The notes below the pieces were generated by a model, which searched no databases, had not been told where the DNA came from, and saw only the letters and a list, made by a program, of their open reading frames with translations. DNA of 64,000 bases from M3007 sp044226205 (lineage in GTDB: Bacteria; Bacteroidota; Bacteroidia; Chitinophagales; Saprospiraceae), in assembly GCA_044226205.1 (NCBI GenBank), contig JBGAHL010000001.1, positions 1-64,000 of the forward strand. Direction: 5' to 3'. The translations under genes were made by a program, and so were the position numbers. Positions 27,115 to 35,113 of the stretch are shown here, piece by piece. Every line of letters starts with the position of its first letter. Within the stretch, counting starts at the first letter, position 1.

Positions 27115-27363
27115 TCAGCGAGGGAAGGTTTTCGTGCGGGAACTCAATTGCCAGCAAGCCCAAACGGCGCCCAGTTTGAAAGGGACCAGGAATATTTGCC
27201 CGGAAAAAACATCCCAGCCCGCCAGCAGCAAAGACAAAACCGCGCAACTTTTTGCGAGGAACGACAAGGTGCTATTCTCCCGAGCATAGGCTTGCCAGGA
27301 AAAAATGATCATGCCGGAATAAGACAGTGCGGCAAGAAAAGGGATCAAGAGCAGCAGTTCCAT
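27115..27363 (-). CDS. Small membrane protein, unknown
   Basis: This 82-residue frame has three hydrophobic stretches (LLLLIPFLAALSYSGMIIF, LAKSCAVLSLLLAGWDVF, IFLVPFKLGAVWACW). The composition looks like a genuine small membrane protein and no larger gene opposes it, but no family is recognised and no promoter box is evident. It lies between the amidohydrolase and acetyltransferase genes on the same strand. Confidence 0.5.
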   Translation of the reverse strand: MELLLLIPFLAALSYSGMIIFSWQAYARENSTLSFLAKSCAVLSLLLAGWDVFSGQIFLVPFKLGAVWACWQLSSRTKTFPR

Positions 27364-27463
27364 TCAATTATTTTTAGTGGCTGTACTCATTTTCACCACC
27401 AGGACGTCAAGAAATTCGCGCCCCCTTTGTGTCTTTGCGTCTTAGCGGTGAAAATATTTGCTT

Positions 27464-27928
27464 TTACTCTTCATCGTCGGCGCCCACATGGTATTTGAAA
27501 CGCGGGCCGATACGCATGAATCCTTCGCGCTGGTAAAAACGCAGGGTTTTTTCAAATTCATCGCCGGGCGTGGTTAATTCGAGCCGCACCCAGCCGCGCT
27601 CGCGGGCGAGGTCCTTGACGGCATCCAGCAGCATTTTGCCGACCCCTTCGGAGCGATACGCAGGCTCGACATACAACTCGTTGACTACGCCGATGCGGCC
27701 GCCGGCATACAGGGCCAGTGATTCGGTCACGGTGATAACGCCCACATACTCATCTTTTTCTTCGTCGTAGGCCAGTACGGTGGAGTGCCGGTCGTCGCTG
27801 TCGATTTCCTCGAAGCGCTCGGCAATTTCATCGGCGGTCAGGTTGTGTTCAACATCCCGAAACAGCCCTTCAAGCATGGCGGCTACGGTTTCGGCGTGTG
27901 ACGTATCGGCAAGGATAAACTGGATCAT
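27464..27928 (-). CDS. GNAT family N-acetyltransferase
   Basis: This 154-residue single-domain GCN5-related acetyltransferase has the acetyl-CoA pyrophosphate-binding motif A in VEPAYRSEGVGKMLLDAV (RxxGxG), preceded by the VVNELYVEP strand. The acceptor substrate cannot be predicted. The length is normal for the family. Confidence 0.85.
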   Translation of the reverse strand: MIQFILADTSHAETVAAMLEGLFRDVEHNLTADEIAERFEEIDSDDRHSTVLAYDEEKDEYVGVITVTESLALYAGGRIGVVNELYVEPAYRSEGVGKMLLDAVKDLARERGWVRLELTTPGDEFEKTLRFYQREGFMRIGPRFKYHVGADDEE

Positions 27929-27947
27929 AAATAATCGATTTGAGGCT

Positions 27948-27955
27948 CAAAAGTA
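27948..27955 (-). promoter_or_regulatory. -7 promoter box (TACTTTTG) of the acetyltransferase
   Basis: The minus strand reads TACTTTTG, 19 bases before the ATG at 27928. Confidence 0.45.
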
Positions 27956-28028
27956 CAGCGAAGACTGGCTAACTGGGCTATTCCAGAAAAAAACCATTTC
28001 TTTACTATACCGAAATAAATACCTGTTT

Positions 28029-29405
28029 ATGGAAAAGCCTTTTTCACGTTTCGCCTGGCTCCTGCTTGGGGGATTTTTACTGACTTACTCCGGTCTGCAC
28101 AACGGGTACCCGTTCGTATATCCCGACACGGGTTCCTATATTTTTCATGGTTTCGACGGCGTTGTGCCTCCCGACCGACCACTGGCATACGGCTTGTTCG
28201 TGCGTCATATCAGTATGATGGAGAGCGCGTTCTGGGTCATTTTTGCGCAGGGAATTTTGACCAGTATTTTCATTTACTGGTTTTTAAAAGCCATTGTGGA
28301 AAAGGTGACGCCCCGGCTTTTTATCGGAATTATCCTGATCCTGCTGGTTTTCAGCGACATATCAGTGTATGTGTCCTATTTGATGCCCGACTTGTTTACG
28401 CCGCTGGCCTATGGCGCGCTGGGCTTGTTGTTGTTCGCTCCGCTTTCAAACCGCAAGACGGCCGCGGTCGCTATTATGGCTATTATCGCCATGATCATGC
28501 ACAATTCGAACATTATGGGAGCGGCCACGATCACTGTACTGTTGCTAGCCTGGCGAATGTGGCCGGGCAGGCGGTCGGCCGTCGATTGGAAAAAAGGCCT
28601 GTTGGCGCTTGGTGTGGTTTTTTTAGCCTGGCTGGGAGGCCAAACCATCCATTACGTTTATGGCGGCGGGTTCACCTCGATGAAAGGGCGCCACATGTTC
28701 ATGATGGCTCGTTTGAACGAAATGGGTATCCTGAAAAATTATCTCGACAAAGCCTGTGCGGAGGGAAAAAACTATCGGATTTGCGAATTCAAGGACCAGA
28801 TTCCAGATGATTTCCTTTGGAACCCGGAAAGCCCTGTGAACAAAACCGGCGGCTGGGAAGCCAACAAAGACGAGTATAACCAAATTATCGGCGACATCCT
28901 GACCAACCCTTTTTACCTCAAAACCTATCTGGTGCAAACCCTCAACGGCGCGGTTGTACAATTTGTGCGAATCGAAGCGGAGCATGTGCAACCCATGTTG
29001 CAAAACTCGATGCCTTACGAAGCGATAAAATCAAAATTTCCATACGAACGATATGTGTACAGCATCGGCAGACAGAATCATTTCAATGAATACCTGGATT
29101 TTAAACGGGATGCTTCCCGACAGGAAATTTTCTTTTTGCTCAGTTTGTTTGTCGGGGTTTTGTTGCTGAGCGCAGCCTCGTGGAAAAGCAGGATTCCGCT
29201 GTTGTTACGGCGTTTATACGCCTACACCTTGTTGTGTCTGGTGATCAATGCCTTGATTTGCAGCGCTTTTTCTACCGTGGTTTCCCGTTATCAGGGCAGG
29301 CTGGTCTGGCTGCTTTTCCTCATCAGCATAATTGCCGTACTTTATCGTTTCAAAGATTTGCAATGGCCGGAAATGTTCCGCCCTAAACAATCGGACCCGT
29401 CATGA
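28029..29405 (+). CDS. Polytopic membrane protein, unknown
   Basis: This 458-residue protein is counted from the ATG at 28029 (MEKPFSRFAWLLLGGFLLTY); the longer upstream frame is antisense to the acetyltransferase and has biased, non-membrane composition. About nine or ten hydrophobic segments flank a periplasmic loop of about 150 residues. A short first loop contains NGYPFVYPDTGSYIFHGFDG, resembling the acidic first loop of GT-C glycosyltransferases, so it may be one, but no family could be named with confidence. It overlaps the following DUF2007 gene by four bases, so the two are probably translationally coupled. Confidence 0.7.
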   Translation: MEKPFSRFAWLLLGGFLLTYSGLHNGYPFVYPDTGSYIFHGFDGVVPPDRPLAYGLFVRHISMMESAFWVIFAQGILTSIFIYWFLKAIVEKVTPRLFIGIILILLVFSDISVYVSYLMPDLFTPLAYGALGLLLFAPLSNRKTAAVAIMAIIAMIMHNSNIMGAATITVLLLAWRMWPGRRSAVDWKKGLLALGVVFLAWLGGQTIHYVYGGGFTSMKGRHMFMMARLNEMGILKNYLDKACAEGKNYRICEFKDQIPDDFLWNPESPVNKTGGWEANKDEYNQIIGDILTNPFYLKTYLVQTLNGAVVQFVRIEAEHVQPMLQNSMPYEAIKSKFPYERYVYSIGRQNHFNEYLDFKRDASRQEIFFLLSLFVGVLLLSAASWKSRIPLLLRRLYAYTLLCLVINALICSAFSTVVSRYQGRLVWLLFLISIIAVLYRFKDLQWPEMFRPKQSDPS

Positions 29406-29788
29406 GTCAACCCAATGACATTCTGGACAATTTTGAATTCGACGACAGCGCCTTCCCGACCGAAGAAGGCGATGGCGAGGTAGTCGCCAAGTTTTTTTCC
29501 TCTCTTGAAGCGGAGGTAGCCGCGGCACGGCTTCGTTCGGAAGGGATTCCGTGTTTTTTGGCCAATACGACGAGCCGTTCGGTGTTGCCGCACCTGCAGG
29601 CGCTGATCCGTCTCCACGTACGGCCAGCCGACGCGGCCCAGGCCCGCGAAATTCTCGACGAGGCCGCCATCGACAACCTCTCGCCCACCTCGACATCGAA
29701 CAGTCACCTGATCCTGCTGGGCCTGTCCATCCTGATCGGCCTGATCCTGGCTTTTCTACTGGTACGCGCCATTTGGGGCTGGTACTGA
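29402..29788 (+). CDS. DUF2007 domain protein with C-terminal membrane anchor
   Basis: In this 128-residue protein, residues 22-85 (VVAKFFSSLEAEVAAARLRSEGIPC to AAQAREILDEA) match the DUF2007/putative signal-transducing domain, a small ferredoxin-like alpha/beta fold. A single membrane helix lies near the C-terminus (LILLGLSILIGLILAFLLVRAIW). The soluble domain would face the cytoplasm. The start codon overlaps the stop of the upstream membrane protein gene (ATGA). Function is unknown. Confidence 0.75.
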   Translation: MSQPNDILDNFEFDDSAFPTEEGDGEVVAKFFSSLEAEVAAARLRSEGIPCFLANTTSRSVLPHLQALIRLHVRPADAAQAREILDEAAIDNLSPTSTSNSHLILLGLSILIGLILAFLLVRAIWGWY

Positions 29789-29797
29789 ACGGGGCGC

Positions 29798-31108
29798 TTA
29801 CACGACATCGCCGAAAAGGTCGAACTCTTCGGCACGCGTGATGCGAACATGGGCAAAATCGCCCAGGCGGACGTAGTTTTTCCGGGCATCTACCAGCACT
29901 TCGTTGTCCACTTCCGGCGAATCGGCCTCGGTTCTGCCGATGAAATATTTTCCTTCTTTGCGATCAAAAAGGGTCTTGAAGGTCTGCCCCACCTTGGCCT
30001 CGTTTTTTCGCAGCGAGATTTCCTGCTGCATTTCCATCAGGCGTTGCGCGCGTTCGGCCTTGACCTCGGCGGGCACGTCGTCGGGCAGTTCGTATGCACG
30101 AGTGTTCTCTTCGTGCGAATATTGAAAAACGCCCACCCGTTCGAATTCCTGACGGCCAACGAAGTCGAGCAGTTCCTCAAAATCGGATTCCGTTTCGCCG
30201 GGATGGCCCACCAGAAATGTCGTGCGGAGCGCGATGCCCGGCACTTTTTCGCGGATGGTCGCCAGCAAATCTTCCGTTTCAGCGCGGCTGATCTGACGAC
30301 GCATCAGGTCGAGCACGTGGTCGCTGGCGTGCTGCAAAGGCAGATCGAGGTAGTTGCAAATCTCGGGGCGTTCGGCCATTACGTCCAGAATATCCAGCGG
30401 AAATTTGGACGGATAGGCGTAGTGCAATCGAATCCAGTCGATGCCTTCCACATCGGCCAGCGCGTGCAAAAGGCGCGGCAATTCGCGTTTTTTATACAAA
30501 TCAAGGCCGTAATAGGTCAATTCCTGGGCGATGAGCAAGAGTTCTTTCACGCCGCGCCGGGCCAGGTTTTTGGCCTCGCCCACCAGTTCTTCCACGGAAC
30601 GACTCACGTGCTGCCCGCGCATGAGCGGGATGGCGCAAAACGAGCAGGTGCGATTGCAACCTTCCGAAATTTTGAGGTAGGCATAGTGCGGCAAGGTGGT
30701 GATCTGGCGTTCGCCCAACAATTCCTGACGGTAATCTGCCTGCAAACGCGCCAGCAGGGCCGGCATTTCGAGCGTGCCGAAAAAGGCGTCCACCTCGGGG
30801 ATTTCCTGTTCCAGATCGTCTTTGTAGCGCTGGGAAAGACAACCCGTTACGTACAATTTATCGATCTGGCCGGCTTTTTTCAATTCGGCATGTTCGAGAA
30901 TGGTATCGATGCTTTCCTGTTTGGCCAGGTCGATAAACCCGCAGGTATTGATAATTACGACGTTGGCGTCGGATTCCACGCGCTCATGACTGACGGCGTA
31001 GTCATTGGCCCGCAATTGGGTGATGAGGTTCTCGCTGTCCACCAGGTTTTTGGAGCAACCCAGCGTAATGACATTGATTTTATCGGGACGGAGTGATTTT
31101 GTACGCAT
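29798..31108 (-). CDS. rimO: Ribosomal protein S12 methylthiotransferase RimO
   Basis: This 436-residue enzyme adds a methylthio group to the conserved Asp of ribosomal protein uS12. The ATG at 31108 (MRTKSLRPDK) is chosen; the frame opens four codons earlier only with TTG. The N-terminal UPF0004 domain has three Cys for one 4Fe-4S cluster (C18, C56, C90). The radical SAM CxxxCxxC motif is C151-N-R-T-C155-S-F-C158. A C-terminal TRAM domain follows (VGQTFKTLFDRKEGKYFIGRTEADSPEVD). Length and order are standard for RimO rather than MiaB. It converges with the DUF2007 gene. Confidence 0.92.
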   Translation of the reverse strand: MRTKSLRPDKINVITLGCSKNLVDSENLITQLRANDYAVSHERVESDANVVIINTCGFIDLAKQESIDTILEHAELKKAGQIDKLYVTGCLSQRYKDDLEQEIPEVDAFFGTLEMPALLARLQADYRQELLGERQITTLPHYAYLKISEGCNRTCSFCAIPLMRGQHVSRSVEELVGEAKNLARRGVKELLLIAQELTYYGLDLYKKRELPRLLHALADVEGIDWIRLHYAYPSKFPLDILDVMAERPEICNYLDLPLQHASDHVLDLMRRQISRAETEDLLATIREKVPGIALRTTFLVGHPGETESDFEELLDFVGRQEFERVGVFQYSHEENTRAYELPDDVPAEVKAERAQRLMEMQQEISLRKNEAKVGQTFKTLFDRKEGKYFIGRTEADSPEVDNEVLVDARKNYVRLGDFAHVRITRAEEFDLFGDVV

Positions 31109-31237
31109 ATCGAATGACAAGATGATTTTGTCGAATGCCCGTTAAGACAAAGCAGCCAAAATCAAAGTTTGTGCAAAGGTCATGTTTTTGACAAAAATTT
31201 TGAAACGACTGTCAGACCGAAGGTGCAAAACAGGCGC

Positions 31238-31245
31238 TATTTTTG
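31238..31245 (+). promoter_or_regulatory. -7 promoter box (TATTTTTG) of the DinB-like gene
   Basis: TATTTTTG lies 55 bases before the ATG at 31301. Confidence 0.45.
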
Positions 31246-31300
31246 CCCCGGCTTAAATGACTACCCAACTGCGCGAGAGAACTCGTACACCCTCCACAAC

Positions 31301-31885
31301 ATGTTGACACAACAAAACCTGCTTGATCGCCTGGAGACGGAACTGCGGGATATTCTCGAAACTGCTCGTACCCAAATCGCCCCCCTGCCCGCGGAAGCCT
31401 TGCAATTCCGGCCGGCGCCTTCGAGGCCGAAAGCGAAGGAAAGCTGGAATATTCTCGAGTGCCTGGCTCACCTCAACGCTTTTTCCGAGCAATATTTCTC
31501 CCGCATCGACCTGGCCATCCACAAAGCGAAGGCCAGAAAATGGCTGGCCTCGGCCGACGCGCCGGTGAAATACTACGGCAGGGGCAAACGCGCCATTCGC
31601 CGAGCCGACCCAAACAACGGGAAATGGCTGAAATCGCCCAAAGTCTACAATTTTTCCGGGAAGCCTCTGGGTAACGAAGTGGTTAAAACCTTCATTATCA
31701 ATGCCGAACGTTTGCTGCGCACCATCCAGATCGCACGCGACGTGGATTTAAACCGCCCCAAAGTGCGCAAGGCGCACGCCTGGCGGGGCAAATATTCCCT
31801 CGGCAATTTGCTGGAATACCTCGTGACCCACCAGCAACGGCACCTTCAGCAAGCCCTGACGATCATTCAAAAATCCGGGCGCTGA
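31301..31885 (+). CDS. DinB superfamily protein
   Basis: This 194-residue protein is counted from the ATG at 31301. It has the four-helix DinB/YfiT layout: an N-terminal helix (LDRLETELRDILETARTQI), WNILECLAHLNAFSEQY with the first metal-type His, and a C-terminal LLEYLVTHQQRHLQQAL helix with HxxRH. These spaced histidines are typical of the DUF664/DinB metal site used by thiol-dependent transferases. No specific reaction can be assigned. It lies immediately upstream of the cobalamin riboswitch but reads into it rather than being controlled by it. Confidence 0.8.
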   Translation: MLTQQNLLDRLETELRDILETARTQIAPLPAEALQFRPAPSRPKAKESWNILECLAHLNAFSEQYFSRIDLAIHKAKARKWLASADAPVKYYGRGKRAIRRADPNNGKWLKSPKVYNFSGKPLGNEVVKTFIINAERLLRTIQIARDVDLNRPKVRKAHAWRGKYSLGNLLEYLVTHQQRHLQQALTIIQKSGR

Positions 31886-31912
31886 CAAACGCCGATCCGC
31901 TACCTTTATCCC

Positions 31913-32066
31913 GGTTTTGGTTTCCGCCTCCGGCGGAATGAAAAGGGAACCCGGTGCAAATCCGGGGCAGTCCCCGCTGCTGTAAGTTCCATTTATTTCA
32001 AAGCAACGGCCACTGGGCAACCGGGAAGGCGCTTTCGAAGGAACAAGCCAGAAGACCTGCCAGAGC
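31913..32066 (+). promoter_or_regulatory. Cobalamin (B12) riboswitch
   Basis: The core contains GGGAACCCGGTGCAAATCC, GGGGCAGTCCCCGCTGCTGTAA, CCACTGGG with GGGAAGGCG, and GAAC followed by AAGCCAGAAGACCTGCC, which are the conserved blocks of the adenosylcobalamin riboswitch in normal order. It is preceded by TACCTTTA (about 31901-31908), a likely -7 box. A short GGCTT/AAGCC hairpin at about 32080-32097 may belong to the expression platform. It controls the BtuG-like lipoprotein gene starting at 32217; binding of cobalamin is expected to reduce expression. Confidence 0.93.
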
Positions 32067-32216
32067 CATCGAATCAACGGGCTTCGGGTGAAAGCCGGCG
32101 TGTTGAGATGCCTTGTCCATGCGACGTTGCGGCGGAAAGCCGACGTCTGCGGGACAGTTTTCTCATTCGTCCTTTTGTTCCCCGGCCTTTCATTTCACCT
32201 TGTAAAGTGGCAAAAA

Positions 32217-33248
32217 ATGAAAGCCAACACCTTCCTCCCCGCGCTGCTGCTGGCAGCCATCTTTAATTTATTTTCCTGCAAACACGACACCGCCCCTCTC
32301 CCACCCGCCCCTGGCAAATACGCCCATGGCGTTTTCGTAGTCAATGAGGGGCCTTTCGGCGGCACAGGAAGCATTTCCTGGTACAACCCCTCTACCGGCG
32401 AAACGGTGTCCGACGTGTTTGCCCTGGAAAACAACGGCGCCGTTCTGGGCCAGTTTGTGCAGTCGCTTTACTTCCACAACGACAAGGCCTATATCGTGGT
32501 GAACGGCGCCAACAAAATATATGTCGTTGATGCAGAGACATTTAAATACCAAACTACCATTGAAGGGCTGACGCTGCCGCGCTTTTTTCTACCCCTCGAC
32601 GAACAAACTGCCCTTGTCAGTCAATGGGGCAATGGAGCCACTGGAAGCATCGCCCGCATCGATCTGGGCACCCATACGATCCTGAGCACCACACCCGTTG
32701 GCGGCGGGCCCGAAAAAATGGTCCGCCTGCCTGACGGCCGGATTTACGTCGCCAACTCGGGCGGTTTGGGCGCCGATTCCACGGTTTCCGTGCTTGATGC
32801 CCTGGGCAATGCCGAGTTGTCGAGGATTTTGACCAAGGGAAAAAACCCGGGCTCCATTGCGCTGCTGGGGGTGACTGGCCAGCCCTACGCCCACTGTCGG
32901 GGCACGTTTACCGACGCGACGCCCAAAGGCTGGGTCGGGCCGCTCGACGGCTCGGCAGGTTTTGACACAGCGCCCTTCGGCGACGACCTCGTGGCTTCGC
33001 CCGACGGGAACCTGCTCTATTTCAGCGCGGGAGGCAGCATCTGGAAAATTGAAAATTCGTCGGCGCCAGTGAAATTGTTCGACCAGGCCGCCTACGGCCT
33101 CGGGGTCGATCCGCAAACCGGCAATCTGTTCTGCGCCGATGCCGGGCTTTTTTCTTCCAATGGAGAGATCGTCGTGTACAGCCCCGACGGGCAACGTTTG
33201 ACGTCGTTCCCGGCCGGCATCGCGCCGAGTGAATTGATTTTCAGGTGA
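32217..33248 (+). CDS. BtuG-like beta-propeller surface lipoprotein (B12 acquisition)
   Basis: This 343-residue lipoprotein is counted from the ATG at 32217, with a signal and lipobox ending at LFSC (MKANTFLPALLLAAIFNLFSCKHD). The remainder is a YncE/DUF5074-type beta-propeller with repeated segments such as VFVVNEGPFGGTGSISWYNP, AYIVVNGANKIYVVD and GRIYVANSGGLGADSTVSVLD. Bacteroides BtuG proteins have this architecture and bind cobalamin on the cell surface for transfer to the TonB receptor BtuB. The upstream B12 riboswitch strongly supports that role here. No btuB, btuF or corrinoid transporter gene is adjacent. Its stop overlaps the end of the convergent gene by eight bases. Confidence 0.85.
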   Translation: MKANTFLPALLLAAIFNLFSCKHDTAPLPPAPGKYAHGVFVVNEGPFGGTGSISWYNPSTGETVSDVFALENNGAVLGQFVQSLYFHNDKAYIVVNGANKIYVVDAETFKYQTTIEGLTLPRFFLPLDEQTALVSQWGNGATGSIARIDLGTHTILSTTPVGGGPEKMVRLPDGRIYVANSGGLGADSTVSVLDALGNAELSRILTKGKNPGSIALLGVTGQPYAHCRGTFTDATPKGWVGPLDGSAGFDTAPFGDDLVASPDGNLLYFSAGGSIWKIENSSAPVKLFDQAAYGLGVDPQTGNLFCADAGLFSSNGEIVVYSPDGQRLTSFPAGIAPSELIFR

Positions 33249-34029
33249 TTATTTTAAAAATTTTGGTAATCAACAGATCGAATACCTCGATACAAATCAA
33301 CGCGATGATGATCCATTCCAGCTGACTGCTTTCGCGGTGGAGGTACAATTCGCGAAACACGGCCAGGTTGTCTTCAATCACCTTGAACGTGTATTCCACC
33401 TCTTTGAAACGGCTTTGCAGCTCGAAGGTGCGGGACAGTCCGCGATAGATGCGGTCGAGGTATTCGTCATCCCAGATCATATCGGGGCCATCAAAAATAA
33501 ACAGGTTTTCGACCACGCTGTTTTTGTTGTTGAGCGTTCGACCGATGAAGCGCAGCATGTTTTTTCGGCTGATCCGAATGGCCCCTTCCTGTTCAAGTTG
33601 TTTGGTAAAATGGTGAATTTCAGCCAGTAAGGTGTCGGCCCGCTGGGAAAAAAAGTCGAGCGCGACCGAATGCGCCACATTGTGCATGACGATGCGGACC
33701 ACGTTGTCGTCGAGCCTTGGGAGCGTTAGACTGTCGAAATTGAAGGTAATTGGCGCCGAGGGTTCGATGGTGATTTCGAAATCGTCGCGCAGTTTTTCCG
33801 CGAGTGGTTTGACGCAATAAGGCTGCAAAAACGACAGGTTCTGGCTGATCTCAACGCTGCTGTGGTTGGCAAACACCACCGCGCCGTAGTCGAGGGCATA
33901 AAAAAACTGATCGTCGCCGGTGCGATAGAACAATTCGGAGGGGTTTTCCTGCAAAAGGTTGCCGGCGTAGGCATCCTTGAGGGCGCGCAGGTTGATCTGT
34001 TCAGCGAGGTAAAAGGCAGATATAGTCAT
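33241..34029 (-). CDS. RMD1/DUF155 family protein with C-terminal membrane helix
   Basis: This 262-residue homolog of the RMD1/Sif2/RMND1 (DUF155) family is counted from the ATG at 34029. Visible hallmarks are the FFYALDYGAVVFANHSSVEI strand region at about 40-60, the helical middle (KNMLRFIGRTLNNKNSVVENLFIFDGPDMIWDDEYLDRIY) and the C-terminal LEWIIIALICIEVFDLL membrane helix. Eukaryotic RMND1 supports mitochondrial translation; the bacterial role is unknown. It is membrane-anchored with a cytoplasmic N-terminal domain by topology. The gene appears almost leaderless. It is convergent with the BtuG-like gene. Confidence 0.85.
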   Translation of the reverse strand: MTISAFYLAEQINLRALKDAYAGNLLQENPSELFYRTGDDQFFYALDYGAVVFANHSSVEISQNLSFLQPYCVKPLAEKLRDDFEITIEPSAPITFNFDSLTLPRLDDNVVRIVMHNVAHSVALDFFSQRADTLLAEIHHFTKQLEQEGAIRISRKNMLRFIGRTLNNKNSVVENLFIFDGPDMIWDDEYLDRIYRGLSRTFELQSRFKEVEYTFKVIEDNLAVFRELYLHRESSQLEWIIIALICIEVFDLLITKIFKIIT

Positions 34030-34037
34030 GGTCCATG

Positions 34038-34045
34038 CAAATTTA
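34038..34045 (-). promoter_or_regulatory. -7 promoter box (TAAATTTG) close to the RMD1-family start
   Basis: The minus strand reads TAAATTTG nine bases before the ATG at 34029. With transcription starting about seven bases after the box, the mRNA would have a leader of only a few bases or none. Confidence 0.45.
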
Positions 34046-34113
34046 CACGTATGGCGAAAGCTTTTATCCAACAACAAGGTTTAAGGCGCATGTCAAACTA
34101 AAAGCAAAGCGCC

Positions 34114-34121
34114 TACCTTTG
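34114..34121 (+). promoter_or_regulatory. -7 promoter box (TACCTTTG) of the BASS transporter gene
   Basis: TACCTTTG lies 23 bases before the TTG start at 34145. Confidence 0.45.
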
Positions 34122-34144
34122 GCGCACCAAAACTCACGAGGGCA

Positions 34145-35056
34145 TTGTCACCGTCTCAAATTGTCGATGTTGCGGTCAGTACAGTACTGGGGCTGATCAT
34201 GTTCGGGGTCGGATTGTCGTTGACGGCAAACGATTTTACCCGGGTCGTTCGATATCCGCGCGCTTTTTTTTCCGCCCTGGGCGCCCAAATGATTGGGCTC
34301 CCGATCATTGCCATGATTATCAGCCTGATCGCGCCCTTGCCGGCCGAGTTGAAGGTCGGTTTTATTATTCTCGCGGCGAGTCCCGGCGGCGCCACTTCAG
34401 GGTTTTTGACCTACCTCTGGCGCGGCAACGTCGCCCTTTCGCTTTCGATCACCTCGGTCAACAGTTTCCTGACCCTGTTTTCCATCCCGATCGTGGTCAA
34501 TATCGGTTTGCAAGTTTTTCTGAGCCGCGAAACCGATTTGCACCTGCCATTTCTCAACACTGTCAGCCACATTTTTTTCATCACCATCCTGCCGGCAAGC
34601 CTGGGCTTGCTGGTCAGAAGGCATTACCCCGACGCCGCCGAACGGCTGAGCAAACCCGCCAAATACGTCATGCTGGTCTTGCTGGGTGTGGTATTTATGA
34701 TAAAAATGTTTGCCGGGGAGAATTACGGCGGAGCGGGCCTGACCTGGCATGATTTCCTGGTTATCTCGCCGGTAGCGCTCATTCAAAACGCATCCTGCCT
34801 CTTTTTCGGCTATTTTTTCCTGCAATGGATGGGGCTCGGGCATTCCTCCCGCCTCACGGCCGCTATGGAAAGCGGCGTGCAAAATACCACCCTCGCGTTC
34901 CTGATCGCCACGCTCATCGGCAATCAGGACATGGTTAAACCTGCCCTGGTGTACTCGCTCTACTCGTTCTGGACTGCCTGTATTTTTGCCTACACGGCCA
35001 ACAAACTGAATTCGGGAGAAATCGCCGAACTTGGCTCCGACGAGCATCCGCAATAG
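34145..35056 (+). CDS. Bile acid:sodium symporter (BASS) family transporter
   Basis: This 303-residue integral membrane protein has nine or ten hydrophobic helices. It resembles the BASS/SBF fold: VLGLIMFGVGLSLTANDF, the Gly/Pro-rich LAASPGGATSGFLTYLWRGNVALSLSIT and AAMESGVQNTTLAFLIATL, which correspond to the sodium-site cross-over region. Family members move organic anions such as bile acids, pantothenate or pyruvate with sodium; the substrate is not predictable. A TTG start at 34145 is used because no ATG or GTG lies before the first helix, and GAGGGC just upstream could serve as a ribosome-binding site. Confidence 0.82.
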   Translation: MSPSQIVDVAVSTVLGLIMFGVGLSLTANDFTRVVRYPRAFFSALGAQMIGLPIIAMIISLIAPLPAELKVGFIILAASPGGATSGFLTYLWRGNVALSLSITSVNSFLTLFSIPIVVNIGLQVFLSRETDLHLPFLNTVSHIFFITILPASLGLLVRRHYPDAAERLSKPAKYVMLVLLGVVFMIKMFAGENYGGAGLTWHDFLVISPVALIQNASCLFFGYFFLQWMGLGHSSRLTAAMESGVQNTTLAFLIATLIGNQDMVKPALVYSLYSFWTACIFAYTANKLNSGEIAELGSDEHPQ

Positions 35057-35086
35057 TTCCCTGGTACAAGCCATCGTGTTACGGAC

Positions 35087-35094
35087 TAATTTTG
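35087..35094 (+). promoter_or_regulatory. -7 promoter box (TAATTTTG) of the M1 peptidase gene
   Basis: TAATTTTG lies 20 bases before the ATG at 35114, giving a short leader. Confidence 0.45.
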
Positions 35095-35113
35095 CAGTAT
35101 TCAATCTCAACCT

